Source of the DNA: Calothrix brevissima NIES-22
GTDB lineage: Bacteria > Cyanobacteriota > Cyanobacteriia > Cyanobacteriales > Nostocaceae
Reading direction: 5' to 3'
Assembly: GCF_002367995.1 (NCBI RefSeq)
Contig: NZ_AP018207.1
Coordinates: 2,034,333 to 2,098,332 of the forward strand
DNA: 64,000 nucleotides
The notes beneath the pieces are model-generated. The model saw nothing but the letters and a program-made list of their open reading frames with translations, was not told where the DNA came from and ran no database searches. Shown piece by piece: positions 1 to 8,448 of this stretch. Positions within the stretch are counted from its first letter, which is position 1. Each line of letters begins with the position of its first letter. Both the position numbers and the translations under genes were made by a program.

Positions 1-354
1 CGGAAATTTAGCTTGAGAGCGATTAGCCGCATCTATCTGTAGTTGGATTTTTTGCGGTAACCACTCATCATCATCATCTAAAAATGCAATCCACTCACCC
101 TCAGCCATTGCTACCCCTGCATTTCGCGCAGCAGCACCACCAATAGAATTAGGAAGTACAAGCACGCGCAACCGAGGATCGTCTATTTGCTGTAATGCTT
201 TTGCAGTTGCCGGATCGGGGCCATCTACTACTACTACCACCTCCAGCCGCCAAAATGTTTGTTGTAAAACACTTTTCACAGCGCGGGTAACAACAGATGG
301 GCGATTTTTTGTAGGAATGACAGCACTTACTAGCGGTTGAATTGGATGGTTCAT
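1..354 (-). CDS. Family 2 glycosyltransferase, N-terminal part (runs off window)
   Basis: Only the first 118 residues are inside the window. They show the start of a GT-A fold: the strand and loop VSAVIPTKNRP at residues 9-19, a VVVVVDGPDPAT strand, a GGAAARNAG turn, and the metal and nucleotide-sugar binding aspartates in FLDDDDEW at residues 91-98. The family moves a sugar from a nucleotide donor to a glycan or lipid acceptor on the cytoplasmic side of the membrane. The ATG at 354 is chosen because the conserved first strand begins a few residues later. It is the last visible gene of the minus-strand polysaccharide cluster, 261 bp after the flippase gene. Donor and acceptor cannot be predicted. 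Confidence 0.85.
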   Translation of the reverse strand, partial: MNHPIQPLVSAVIPTKNRPSVVTRAVKSVLQQTFWRLEVVVVVDGPDPATAKALQQIDDPRLRVLVLPNSIGGAAARNAGVAMAEGEWIAFLDDDDEWLPQKIQLQIDAANRSQAKFP

Positions 355-378
355 TTTCACCTCATGATTAATTAAGTC

Positions 379-410
379 AGAGACGCAATAACCCTTGTCT
401 GTACAATTGT
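379..410. repeat. Dispersed repeat, degenerate half-copy (agacgcgatgaacccttgtct type)
   Basis: The stretch agacgcaataacccttgtct followed by gtacaa is a diverged member of a repeat also found near 39022, 52257, 53915 and 62310. It lies in the 261-bp spacer before the cut-off transferase. The spacer also holds a GAGACGCTAACGCGAA-type fragment at about 505-520. I see no gene in 355-615. Confidence 0.6.
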
Positions 411-615
411 CAATGGTCATTGGCAAAAGGTTTATAGTTAATGTCTATTATTCTGTAAACTTGCACTTAATAATTTCTTCTTTTCTCTTGGCGTTCTTCT
501 CTTCGAGACGCTAACGCGAAGGCGTTCTTGGCGGTTCATTAATAACGCTGATCTAATTATTTAAGTGAGTGAACCACAAAAAAATCTCTCTTCCCTAGCC
601 CCTATTTCCTACTAT

Positions 616-2055
616 TTAACGGAAACTAAATTGCTTAACTTTACGCCCTAGCTTCTTAATTAAAGATAAGTATGTGGAAAATTGATTTGGTACTAACAGC
701 CTTACCAATAATAAATATAAAACAATATATATGATTGGTGAAATAAATTTTGATGTAGGAATAATAAAATTTATGCCAAGAGCGAATAATGACATAAATA
801 AAGCTTGAAAACAAGGTTGCAAATATTTAAAAAGCGACCAACCAAAAGTTCTACAAGCTGACCACCACCAAAAAATAGTCCAAGTAAAACCTAAGATTAA
901 AACAACTGCGATCGCTACTCCTAAAATTCCCCCTTTCCAAGCTCCAATTAAAAAACCGACAACAGCTAAAGGTGCTATCTGCAAATTAACTTTGGCATTA
1001 ATATCCGGTCTACCTTTCGCAGCCATCATACTAGAAAGAGAAGTATTAATTAACCGGAAATAGGCAAAAATTAATAACCAAGGAATGACGCTCGCTGAGG
1101 GAATAAATTTCTCGCCAAATACATAGATAATAAATGTTTTATCGACTATTAGATAAATAACAGCAAATAATAAAGCCGCAAAATAAGACATCTGCTCAAC
1201 AACTTTAACTAAAGCATCTTCTTGTTGGCGTTCGTCTTTCATTTGGGCAAAAACTGATATCCCCAGTTGGTTCATAACTTGAGACATAATTAAACTAAAA
1301 GCTGTAGTTACTTGATAAGCAAAATTATAATAGCCTAAGTTGGTAGTCCCTAATAATCTGCCGATGACAAAATTATCAGAATTAGAGTTAATATAAAATC
1401 CCAAACTAGAACCGACAGAACCTATACAGTAAGATAAAGCCTCCGAGCGAATTTTTGGATCGATTTTTAGATAAAAATTAAAATTTGCCTGATAAGCTGT
1501 AATCCAAAATATACTTAACCAAAAAATTGTATCGCCAATCGCAAAAGACCAGTAACTTAATCCCGCTAACGCACATCCGGCTGTAGTAAAGATGCGAATC
1601 ATGGAAGAAATTAAAGCTGCATTTGCTAATTCTTGATACTGCATTCTTCTGCGCATAATCCCAGCATAAACAGCTTGAACAGAAGAAAGAAAGAAATTAA
1701 AAGCAAAAAATGCCAATAATCCAATTAAATCTGGGATATCAAAAAAATTAGCAGCAATTGGTGATAAAGCGATCATTGTTGCTGCTCCCACCATCCCAAT
1801 ACAAATACTTAAAGAGTAGGTGGTATCAATATAACGTCGGTCTTCCAGTCCTTTATAAACTAAAAAATCGCCAGTAGTACCTTGTACAAAAAGATTAATA
1901 AAAGACCAGAAAATATAAGCGACGCTGATAACTCCAAAATCTGATGGTAATAACAGACGAGCTAATAATAAATTACTTAATAATGCAAATAAGCGGTTGA
2001 CAATTGCTCCATAAGTTGTCCAGAAACCATTTTTAATAATAGAATTACTATTCAT
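616..2055 (-). CDS. Wzx-like polysaccharide flippase (MOP superfamily)
   Basis: This 479-residue, strongly hydrophobic protein has about 12-14 predicted membrane segments. It begins with the amphipathic, Arg-containing segment NGFWTTYGAIVNRLFALLSN and then LLARLLLPSDFGVISVAYIF, the usual opening of polysaccharide exporters of the MOP superfamily (Polysacc_synt families). Such proteins flip lipid-linked oligosaccharide from the cytoplasmic to the periplasmic face for polymerisation. Length is normal for the family. The ATG at 2055 directly precedes the conserved N terminus. It sits between glycosyltransferase genes and downstream of a Wzc-like gene, which fits a Wzx/Wzy-dependent exopolysaccharide pathway; no Wzy polymerase is visible here. 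Membrane topology is inferred from hydrophobic stretches, not computed. Confidence 0.85.
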   Translation of the reverse strand: MNSNSIIKNGFWTTYGAIVNRLFALLSNLLLARLLLPSDFGVISVAYIFWSFINLFVQGTTGDFLVYKGLEDRRYIDTTYSLSICIGMVGAATMIALSPIAANFFDIPDLIGLLAFFAFNFFLSSVQAVYAGIMRRRMQYQELANAALISSMIRIFTTAGCALAGLSYWSFAIGDTIFWLSIFWITAYQANFNFYLKIDPKIRSEALSYCIGSVGSSLGFYINSNSDNFVIGRLLGTTNLGYYNFAYQVTTAFSLIMSQVMNQLGISVFAQMKDERQQEDALVKVVEQMSYFAALLFAVIYLIVDKTFIIYVFGEKFIPSASVIPWLLIFAYFRLINTSLSSMMAAKGRPDINAKVNLQIAPLAVVGFLIGAWKGGILGVAIAVVLILGFTWTIFWWWSACRTFGWSLFKYLQPCFQALFMSLFALGINFIIPTSKFISPIIYIVLYLLLVRLLVPNQFSTYLSLIKKLGRKVKQFSFR

Positions 2056-2091
2056 GATTGGTTAGCACACCTGAGAATTTATCGAAATAAG

Positions 2092-2115
2092 GCAGAGGGC
2101 AGAAGGCAGAAGGGA
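2092..2115. repeat. Short heptad-type tandem repeat (ggcagaa)
   Basis: About three imperfect copies of a GGCAGAA/GGCAGAG heptamer lie in the 96-bp spacer between the GT14-like gene and the flippase gene. This is the short tandem repeat type common in filamentous cyanobacteria. Confidence 0.6.
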
Positions 2116-2151
2116 AGAAATAAATATGATTTTTTGCTAATATTAAAGGAT

Positions 2152-3108
2152 TCATGATTGATAAGTATTAGCTATTAATTCTTGATTTGGCGAATTATGT
2201 CGATCGATTAAATCAAAAATATCTGAGTCTAATGCTAAATCAAATTTTCTCGCAAAGTGAGCTTGACTTTTTGCTAGAGATTCATAATCTTTTTGAGTGA
2301 GAAAATTCGGGCTACCATTTTGGGAGTTGGTAAAATCAAAGTAGCGTTTACAATCATTACAAAGGTTGAATAATTGGCTATTAACTAAGATGGTTTGAAT
2401 GAAGAATTCTACAGATATGCTAGTACGGCGACAATATTCGATAAAACTGGGATTGTTATTCGCGTAATTGTCAATATACTCGGCGCATTGTCGCGAAAGG
2501 GTGGCGAAAAATGAGCCACCGTAGCATTTAAATGCTTCATTGAAAGGAGTTTTGGCTTGAAAACCAATCCTGATATCGTAGGAACAATTAAAGCGAATCC
2601 AAGGTTGAATATAGTTGATAATTTTTAAAGGTTTGAGGATTTTTTGCAGGCGATCGCTTACCGTGGGTGAGAGTTGTTGATATTGATAAAAGTAGCGACT
2701 ATGCCCTTCATGTATACTCCATTGACTGTCGGCAGACAAGACATCAAAATATTCTAAGAAACCATCATAATTAGTCGTTGCTAAAAAAGTTTCGATTTCT
2801 GGAATTGGTTTAATTGGGTAATCTTGTCCGCTAATATTAATCAACCAATCAAAATCAATTTGATTTTTCAACAGCCAATGCAATGCATCCAGGTAACTCT
2901 GAACCATACTAAAGTCGGCTCGTCCACCTTTAGCGAAAAATAAATGAATATTGTGATTTTTTGGGAGGATTGATAAGTCTAACTCACAGAAAGTTGGATC
3001 GTGACTAATGACAATTTGGCATTCTGGGCTAGATGTTTGAATTAAGTTGATTAACCGATAAATTTGTTGGGGATTTTTATGGGTTTGAATTAAGTAACAA
3101 ACTCTCAT
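2152..3108 (-). CDS. Core-2/I-branching (GT14-like) glycosyltransferase
   Basis: The 318-residue product opens with MRVCYLIQTHKNPQQIYRLI and continues with VISHDP, a GGRADFSMVQSYLDAL segment and LINISGQDYPIKP. These are hallmarks of the Core-2/I-branching beta-1,6-N-acetylglucosaminyltransferase family: a metal-independent fold with the conserved S-G-x-D-x-P motif. Later GGSFFATLSRQCAEYI matches the conserved acceptor-side region. Bacterial members usually add branching sugars (GlcNAc or xylose) to surface polysaccharides. The open frame extends upstream to a TTG at 3132, but the ATG at 3108 puts the first strand at the N terminus as in relatives, so I chose it. It lies between a family 2 transferase and the flippase in the same strand run. 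Confidence 0.8.
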   Translation of the reverse strand: MRVCYLIQTHKNPQQIYRLINLIQTSSPECQIVISHDPTFCELDLSILPKNHNIHLFFAKGGRADFSMVQSYLDALHWLLKNQIDFDWLINISGQDYPIKPIPEIETFLATTNYDGFLEYFDVLSADSQWSIHEGHSRYFYQYQQLSPTVSDRLQKILKPLKIINYIQPWIRFNCSYDIRIGFQAKTPFNEAFKCYGGSFFATLSRQCAEYIDNYANNNPSFIEYCRRTSISVEFFIQTILVNSQLFNLCNDCKRYFDFTNSQNGSPNFLTQKDYESLAKSQAHFARKFDLALDSDIFDLIDRHNSPNQELIANTYQS

Positions 3109-3184
3109 CGCATTTTTCCGGGGAATTACCAAAAATTAGGGAGACGCGGCGAGTTTTCCGCGTCAAATCGTCTTTTACTAGGCT

Positions 3185-4132
3185 TTAATCAACCGAACCT
3201 AGTGCTTGTTGAAGTATGCGCTTTGTTAAGGGAGACAAGCGCACAGACACAAGGGTGAGTAGCGATCGCATATCGCGCCAAAAAATTGAGCGATCGCTTT
3301 CCCAAGCTTGATCAATAAAATCTTCTGCTTGTGTTAAGTCACCTGCTGTCAAAGCAATCCGCGCTAAGTAGCGATACATATAGGCATAAGCTGTAGGTAA
3401 CATTGGTTCGACTAGTTCAGGCGATCGCTCATAAGCTGACTGAATTACTTGTTCTTGCGATCGCTGCATTTGCGCCACATTGAAAGATAACCCCGATGGA
3501 CGTACTCGGTAGTAACACAAAATACGCGGTTCCCGATCAAACTCCCAGCGTTTTGTAGCCGCAATTCTCAACCAAAAATCAATATCTTCTGAACTGCGGA
3601 GGGTTTCATCAAAGTCTCCAACTTCATTTATCAGACAACGACGAAAAACAGCGTTCGATCCATGTCCGATAAAGTTCTTATATAACAATGCCAGCAATAC
3701 ATTTTTAACAACAGGCTTACCACTTAAAACCATAAATGTCTGTTGCCCATCATCCCGGATGGCACGAGATGCGCTGTATGTAACTCCTACCTTGGGAGAG
3801 TTTTCTAGTTTGGCGATATGAACCGCTAACTTATCCGGATGGTAAGTATCATCTCCATCCAGCAAGGCAATATATTCACCCCTCGCATAGCGAATCCCGT
3901 AATTACGAGCCGAAGAAAGTCCCCCGTTGGGTTTTTGTAGCAGTTGAAACCGAGAATCTCGGCGACAAAATGTTAATGCTACCGCAGCTGTTTGATCTGT
4001 AGAACCATCATCAACAATTAAAACTTCGTATTTGCTAAAAGATTGGCATTCTACAGAAGATAATGCGGCTTCTAAATAAGCACTCACATTATATGCAGGC
4101 ACTACAACACTAACTCTCGGAGTAGACACCAT
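3185..4132 (-). CDS. Family 2 glycosyltransferase
   Basis: This 315-residue protein has a complete GT-A family 2 domain in its first 220 residues: VSVVVPAYNVSAYLEAALSS, the nucleotide-binding VLIVDDGSTDQT, GGLSSARNYGIRYARGEY, the DXD-type LLDGDDTYHPDK and the catalytic-base region SSEDIDFWLR. The C-terminal 90 residues are helical without a clear domain. It probably adds a sugar to a lipid-linked repeat unit in the cytoplasm. Its ATG at 4132 lies 23 bp inside the end of the upstream WecG/TagA-like gene, so the two are likely translationally coupled. Donor and linkage cannot be predicted. Confidence 0.88.
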   Translation of the reverse strand: MVSTPRVSVVVPAYNVSAYLEAALSSVECQSFSKYEVLIVDDGSTDQTAAVALTFCRRDSRFQLLQKPNGGLSSARNYGIRYARGEYIALLDGDDTYHPDKLAVHIAKLENSPKVGVTYSASRAIRDDGQQTFMVLSGKPVVKNVLLALLYKNFIGHGSNAVFRRCLINEVGDFDETLRSSEDIDFWLRIAATKRWEFDREPRILCYYRVRPSGLSFNVAQMQRSQEQVIQSAYERSPELVEPMLPTAYAYMYRYLARIALTAGDLTQAEDFIDQAWESDRSIFWRDMRSLLTLVSVRLSPLTKRILQQALGSVD

Positions 4133-5222
4133 TTAATAACTCCTTAGCCATACTGTTACTTTGATTGCTGAGGACGATATTTTTCAGGATGAAATTGATA
4201 GTTTCTTGTTTAATCCATCCTTTATTGATCAAAATGTCACTCAAAGGAACACCAGTCTTTCTTTGTTCCGATAAAGCAATATCAATATCGTTGTTACTCA
4301 ATAAACCTGCTTCTACTAAAGAATCACTTAACTTCTTTGTTGGTGTTGTGTTTCCTTGCGCCAGCACTTTCACAAATCCATTAGACTTCCAGCTGTAGTA
4401 ATTGCTGGATTCTACCTGGGTGACTCCCTCGCGTAATTGATAGAGTTTTGCTAACGCAATATGGCAAGCAAAAGCCGGATTACCCAGTAAATAACGCGCT
4501 GCTAATCGTTTGGGTTCGCGAATCAGCCGATACAGCCATTCCAAATGGTTCTTAGCTAGAAAATCGGGACAATCAGAAACAACTCCTGCCAAGCGATCGA
4601 TAACTGCTCCGCCTAGCAAAATTGCATTTACATCTAATCTATCTCTATATCTAGCTACCCAATTTTCTTGTAATGGCATTCCCATACCCATCAGCAAAAT
4701 ATTTGGTTTTAGCTGATTAATACTGTTAATAATCCCTTCATTAATTTCCGGATCGTCAATAGAAAAATAGCCATCATGACCAGCTACTTTGATATTGGGA
4801 TATTTCTCAGCTAAATTATTAATTGCTTTATCTAAATATTGAGGTTTTGAACCTAATAAGAATATTGAAAGTTCTTGTTGATGACAAAATTTCAATAACT
4901 CCGGCATCAGCTTTGTATAGGACACGCGATATTCTAGCGGCAGGTCGAGTCCCATATAGCTTAAGGCTTTGAGAATACCAGAACCATCACAATGTACAAT
5001 TTCTGAACTTTGGATAAATTCATAAAACCACGGTAACTGCATCGATAAATTGAATGCATGAACGTTATAGTTAGCAACCGTAATTTTTTGTTTTAACTTG
5101 CAAGCATTGTGAATTGCATCAATAATTCCTGTAACAGTTATGGGGGTAATTCTTCTGCCCAATAGATATACCACTAAGCTTGGTAAATCTAATTTTACAT
5201 CGGTATTGTGGATTGTTTTCAT
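4110..5222 (-). CDS. WecG/TagA/CpsF-family glycosyltransferase with C-terminal MshEN-like domain
   Basis: Residues 1 to about 245 (of 370) match the WecG/TagA/CpsF (GT26) family: NYNVHAFNLS, VHCDGSGILKALSYMG with the conserved acidic residue, IFLLGSKPQYLDKA, PNILLMGMGMPLQENW and GGAVIDRLAG. Relatives add ManNAc-type or other sugars to undecaprenyl-linked intermediates. The C-terminal 70 residues carry a separate module of two half-repeats, LSDSLVEAGLLSNNDIDIAL then LSDILINKGWIKQETINFIL. These resemble the tandem LG-x-x-L-V-x-x-G-x-I motifs of MshEN/T2SSE_N domains, several of which bind cyclic di-GMP. The frame extends to a TTG at 5234, but the ATG at 5222 is preferred. The 3-prime end overlaps the next transferase gene by 23 bp. 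Ligand binding by the extra domain is inference. Confidence 0.82.
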   Translation of the reverse strand: MKTIHNTDVKLDLPSLVVYLLGRRITPITVTGIIDAIHNACKLKQKITVANYNVHAFNLSMQLPWFYEFIQSSEIVHCDGSGILKALSYMGLDLPLEYRVSYTKLMPELLKFCHQQELSIFLLGSKPQYLDKAINNLAEKYPNIKVAGHDGYFSIDDPEINEGIINSINQLKPNILLMGMGMPLQENWVARYRDRLDVNAILLGGAVIDRLAGVVSDCPDFLAKNHLEWLYRLIREPKRLAARYLLGNPAFACHIALAKLYQLREGVTQVESSNYYSWKSNGFVKVLAQGNTTPTKKLSDSLVEAGLLSNNDIDIALSEQRKTGVPLSDILINKGWIKQETINFILKNIVLSNQSNSMAKELLNGVYSES

Positions 5223-5519
5223 AGCAGTCACCAAGTGAAGAGGTAGATGAACGCAGACAAAAATATAGGATTCTTAACTTGATTTTTGATCGACAAATAG
5301 GATGGGCATTGCTTACCAGAAGAGGTTTGTAGCGAGCAATGTCTGCCCACAAAAAACTTCTAAACCTACCCTCTTTTTTTATAAGAAAGAGGGAACAGGT
5401 GATGTTTGGGAATTTAATAGTCTCTTCTTGATATGAATCAGCTAGATAAAAGCTGCTCTATGACAGTGGCTACCCTACAGTTATGAAGATTTTTTGATGA
5501 ATCAAAGCGGATTCCTATA
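5223..5519. other. Intergenic spacer in the polysaccharide cluster
   Basis: This 297-bp gap separates the Wzc-like gene from the WecG/TagA-like gene on the same strand. It contains an 8-bp inverted repeat CCCTCTTT/AAAGAGGG at 5369-5393 and a looser inverted pair around 5297-5350 (tgggcattgct/agcaatgtctgccc). No convincing promoter or small gene was found. Confidence 0.5.
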
Positions 5520-7559
5520 TTAAGAAGCAGTAAGCGTGGAATTCCTGGCTATATATGATGAATCTAGAGATTTCATCTCCATACCATTGAGAATAATTCC
5601 CATTGGTCTAACTTTTTGTTGATTTAGTTGAGTCAGCGCCTTTTGGAATAAATATCTTTGACTTACTCCCGGACGAACAACAAACAACACGCTAGAGATG
5701 ATAGAAGCCATCAAAGTGGTTTCAGTAGCTGAACAAATAGAGGCGCTATCTATCAGGATGTAGTCGTAATTGCCCTTCTCTTGTAAGGTTTGTAGAGAAT
5801 GTTCAAATTCTCTGCTGACAAGAAAATCAACTAATTGTCTCTCAGGGTGATATACCGTCATCAGATCGATATTCGGACGAATAGAAATCGGTCGATCTGA
5901 TGTGTGAGAGAAAGGTAACTCTGAGTTTTCTAATGTGGCGCTGAGTCCCGATCGAGAGCGATCGGTATCAACAATTAAGATGCGTAAACCTAAGGTAGTC
6001 AGTGCGATCGCTAAACCTAAGACAACAGTAGTTTTACCCTCTCCAGATGCGGGACTGCTCACCATAAACCGCCGATTTTCTAGGTTCATGGCGTTAATAG
6101 CTAAAGCCATCCTCTGGAATTCGAGATTTGTTTCTGTTTCTACAGCAGGGCGATTTTGTAAAACCTTGAACTGAGGAACAGCTCCCAAAATGGGAATTTC
6201 TGTGAGGTGTAAATCTTCTGCACTTAATAAAGGATTGCGACTTTCTAGGAACAACGCCAAAGCCGCACTACCAAAAATTCCCGCTAAAATTACACCAATG
6301 GCGATTTTTAGTTGACTGTTGCTAGAAGGTTGGACTTCAACATTAGGTTGATCTAAAACTTGGATACTCGGAAAAGCACTAAAAGAATTTAGTTTTGCTT
6401 CTTGCACTTTACCGACTAAACCGTTATATACCCCTTCAGCAATCTTATATTGATGTTGTAGTTCTAATAATTTTGCTTGATTTGGCGGAAAAGTTTGTAG
6501 TGTCTGATTTAACTCATCAATTTGTTTTTTTAGTTGAATTTCTTGATTTTGCAAGGCGCTGGTATTTGCTTCTGCTAATACCAAATTCTGAATTAATTCT
6601 CCATAGTTTTCACCAATTGAGGAATTCACGCCCTCTGTATTCGCTGCTGCTTGCGAGATATATTGTGTTAACTGTTTTGATAATTGCTGGCGCTGATTGA
6701 GCAAATTTTGTACCGTTGGGTGATTGGGGGTAAATTTTGCTTCAGCTTCTAACAGTGGTACCTCTAGCTCGACTAATTTCTGACGGATGAATTGAAAATC
6801 GCGATTTTCTGCTAGGCTGAGGGAACGAATAGCGCGATCGGAGCTTAAGCCAATGCGCTGGGAAAGCTCTTTAACATGAGCTTGCGATGACTTATACTGA
6901 GCAATGACTTGGGAACGAGTTGTAGTTAATTGTGCAATAGCTGCAACAGTTTCGCGAATTTGATTGTCACTACTGACTAATCCAGAACTTTGTTGAAATT
7001 CTGTGAGTCTTGTTTGGGCTTGGCGTAAATTTCTCAAGGATTGATTGAGTTCTGCACGCATAAATTCAGAACGCTGCATAGCGTCATTTTGCCGCAGCTG
7101 GTTCATCCGTTGTTGAAATACATTCAACAATCTTCTCGCCCTTCCTTGAGCTGTCTCCTCATCAGAACCATGTACGGTAATTGAGATAATAGTTGATTCA
7201 CTTTGAGGCGCAACAGTAAAAAGTTGTCGATAACTACTGATATTGGCAAACTCAGCTTTTTCTGGATCGGAATTCCAAAGTTGGCTCAAAGTCTGATCGC
7301 TCAAAAGGATTGATGAAAAGATATTCAGGGGATTAACCTGTTGAGAAAAAACTACGCCACCACTGTTGAGACTGCCGAGAGTTCCTAAATCTGCGGTTAA
7401 GCCGCTACTTGTAACTGGTAGAATTAACTGAGTCTTCGCAATCCAAATCTGAGGAACTCTCAAGATCAGGACAGAGGCGATCGCAAATAAAACTGTATTA
7501 AAACTTGCGAGAAAGATCCAATGTCTCAACAAGATTGCAATAACTCTATTCATAACCAT
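5520..7559 (-). CDS. Wzc-like polysaccharide co-polymerase / BY-kinase-type ATPase
   Basis: The 679-residue protein has the layout of a fused polysaccharide co-polymerase. A first membrane segment lies at about residues 8-32, a Wzz-type periplasmic region with long coiled coil fills about 150-390, a second membrane segment follows near 418-440 (IAIGVILAGIFGSAALALFL), and a cytoplasmic P-loop domain ends the protein. The ATPase shows Walker A in SPASGEGKTTV, Walker A-prime in ILIVDTDRSRSG and Walker B in YDYILIDSAS. Such proteins set chain length and couple polymerisation to export of exopolysaccharide. The C terminus (LDSSYIARNSTLTAS) has one tyrosine and no tyrosine cluster, so regulation by multi-site autophosphorylation, as in proteobacterial Wzc, is doubtful. 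It is the first gene of the minus-strand cluster. Confidence 0.87.
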   Translation of the reverse strand: MVMNRVIAILLRHWIFLASFNTVLFAIASVLILRVPQIWIAKTQLILPVTSSGLTADLGTLGSLNSGGVVFSQQVNPLNIFSSILLSDQTLSQLWNSDPEKAEFANISSYRQLFTVAPQSESTIISITVHGSDEETAQGRARRLLNVFQQRMNQLRQNDAMQRSEFMRAELNQSLRNLRQAQTRLTEFQQSSGLVSSDNQIRETVAAIAQLTTTRSQVIAQYKSSQAHVKELSQRIGLSSDRAIRSLSLAENRDFQFIRQKLVELEVPLLEAEAKFTPNHPTVQNLLNQRQQLSKQLTQYISQAAANTEGVNSSIGENYGELIQNLVLAEANTSALQNQEIQLKKQIDELNQTLQTFPPNQAKLLELQHQYKIAEGVYNGLVGKVQEAKLNSFSAFPSIQVLDQPNVEVQPSSNSQLKIAIGVILAGIFGSAALALFLESRNPLLSAEDLHLTEIPILGAVPQFKVLQNRPAVETETNLEFQRMALAINAMNLENRRFMVSSPASGEGKTTVVLGLAIALTTLGLRILIVDTDRSRSGLSATLENSELPFSHTSDRPISIRPNIDLMTVYHPERQLVDFLVSREFEHSLQTLQEKGNYDYILIDSASICSATETTLMASIISSVLFVVRPGVSQRYLFQKALTQLNQQKVRPMGIILNGMEMKSLDSSYIARNSTLTAS

Positions 7560-8448
7560 AACATTTTCAAGTAGCTTCTCCTTCTAGACCACAGCCGCAA
7601 TCAACAGTGGTTTCTCTCACTGTTCGGGATTAAAACATATTTATAAGGAACTATGGTAGATGACTTTACGATATCTTTAACTTCTCTCTGTGATTCTACC
7701 ATCAAGCATTTTTTACTAAAGTTAAACTGCTTGTCTGGTATAGCTTTCAACCGTCTCAGGACTTTACAGCAATTAAAAAATGTATCCCAGTTATCTTTTC
7801 ATAACCTCATCTTAACTTTAAAGATATCTTTTCTTAATCCCGGACATAGTTAAACTCAAGGTTTTTGATTCAAGATTTTTAGCGTCGGGAAATTTGTTTA
7901 TTAAGTTTAAGTAAAAAAAATCGTTGGGTCTTGCTTAATCTAGGGCACTTCGTGTTTTCTAATACTTGTAGTTGTATTTCTATGTGTTCTTGATTGGCAA
8001 AAGGTTCAGGTGTCAGTAGCCCCAGTTTATGGTAATTTCTGCCACTAGCGGTTACATACATGGGTTAAACGCGCCCAAATTACTGGTGTTGCAACATACT
8101 CATCACCCGTTCACTTGCATTCATAACCTAAATGTAAGTTGTTGATAATTGCGATCGCCAAGATATTCTTGGTGCTAAAAAATCTGGTGTGAATAGCACA
8201 ACACTTTTACAACCAGCAATACCATTGGCGACTTGCTATCAAAGCAAACCACCAAATACCAGCATCATTAACTCAATTAAGAATTGGGTTAATGGAAATC
8301 AGCGTGAGTAAAAATACTCTTCTGGGAGGATGTCAAATTTTTGCCAATCCTCCTTAATCGGACTACAAAAATTTACAAGCATTCCCATATTTAAAAGCTG
8401 TGAAACTAGTATTTGTATTCACTACTATGCCGCAGCTAAAGTCAAAAT
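7560..8448. other. Long divergent intergenic region
   Basis: This 889-bp AT-rich region separates the leftward Wzc-like gene from the rightward giant surface-protein gene, so it should hold promoters for both. Two short open frames (plus 7653-7853, minus 7879-8061) have no recognisable motif, no ribosome-binding site and no family resemblance, so I do not call them genes. I cannot assign a specific promoter. Confidence 0.5.

Noticed and set aside
7653-8061. Two short frames (plus 7653-7853; minus 7879-8061)
   Set aside because: No Shine-Dalgarno sequence, no motif, AT-biased composition typical of non-coding DNA.
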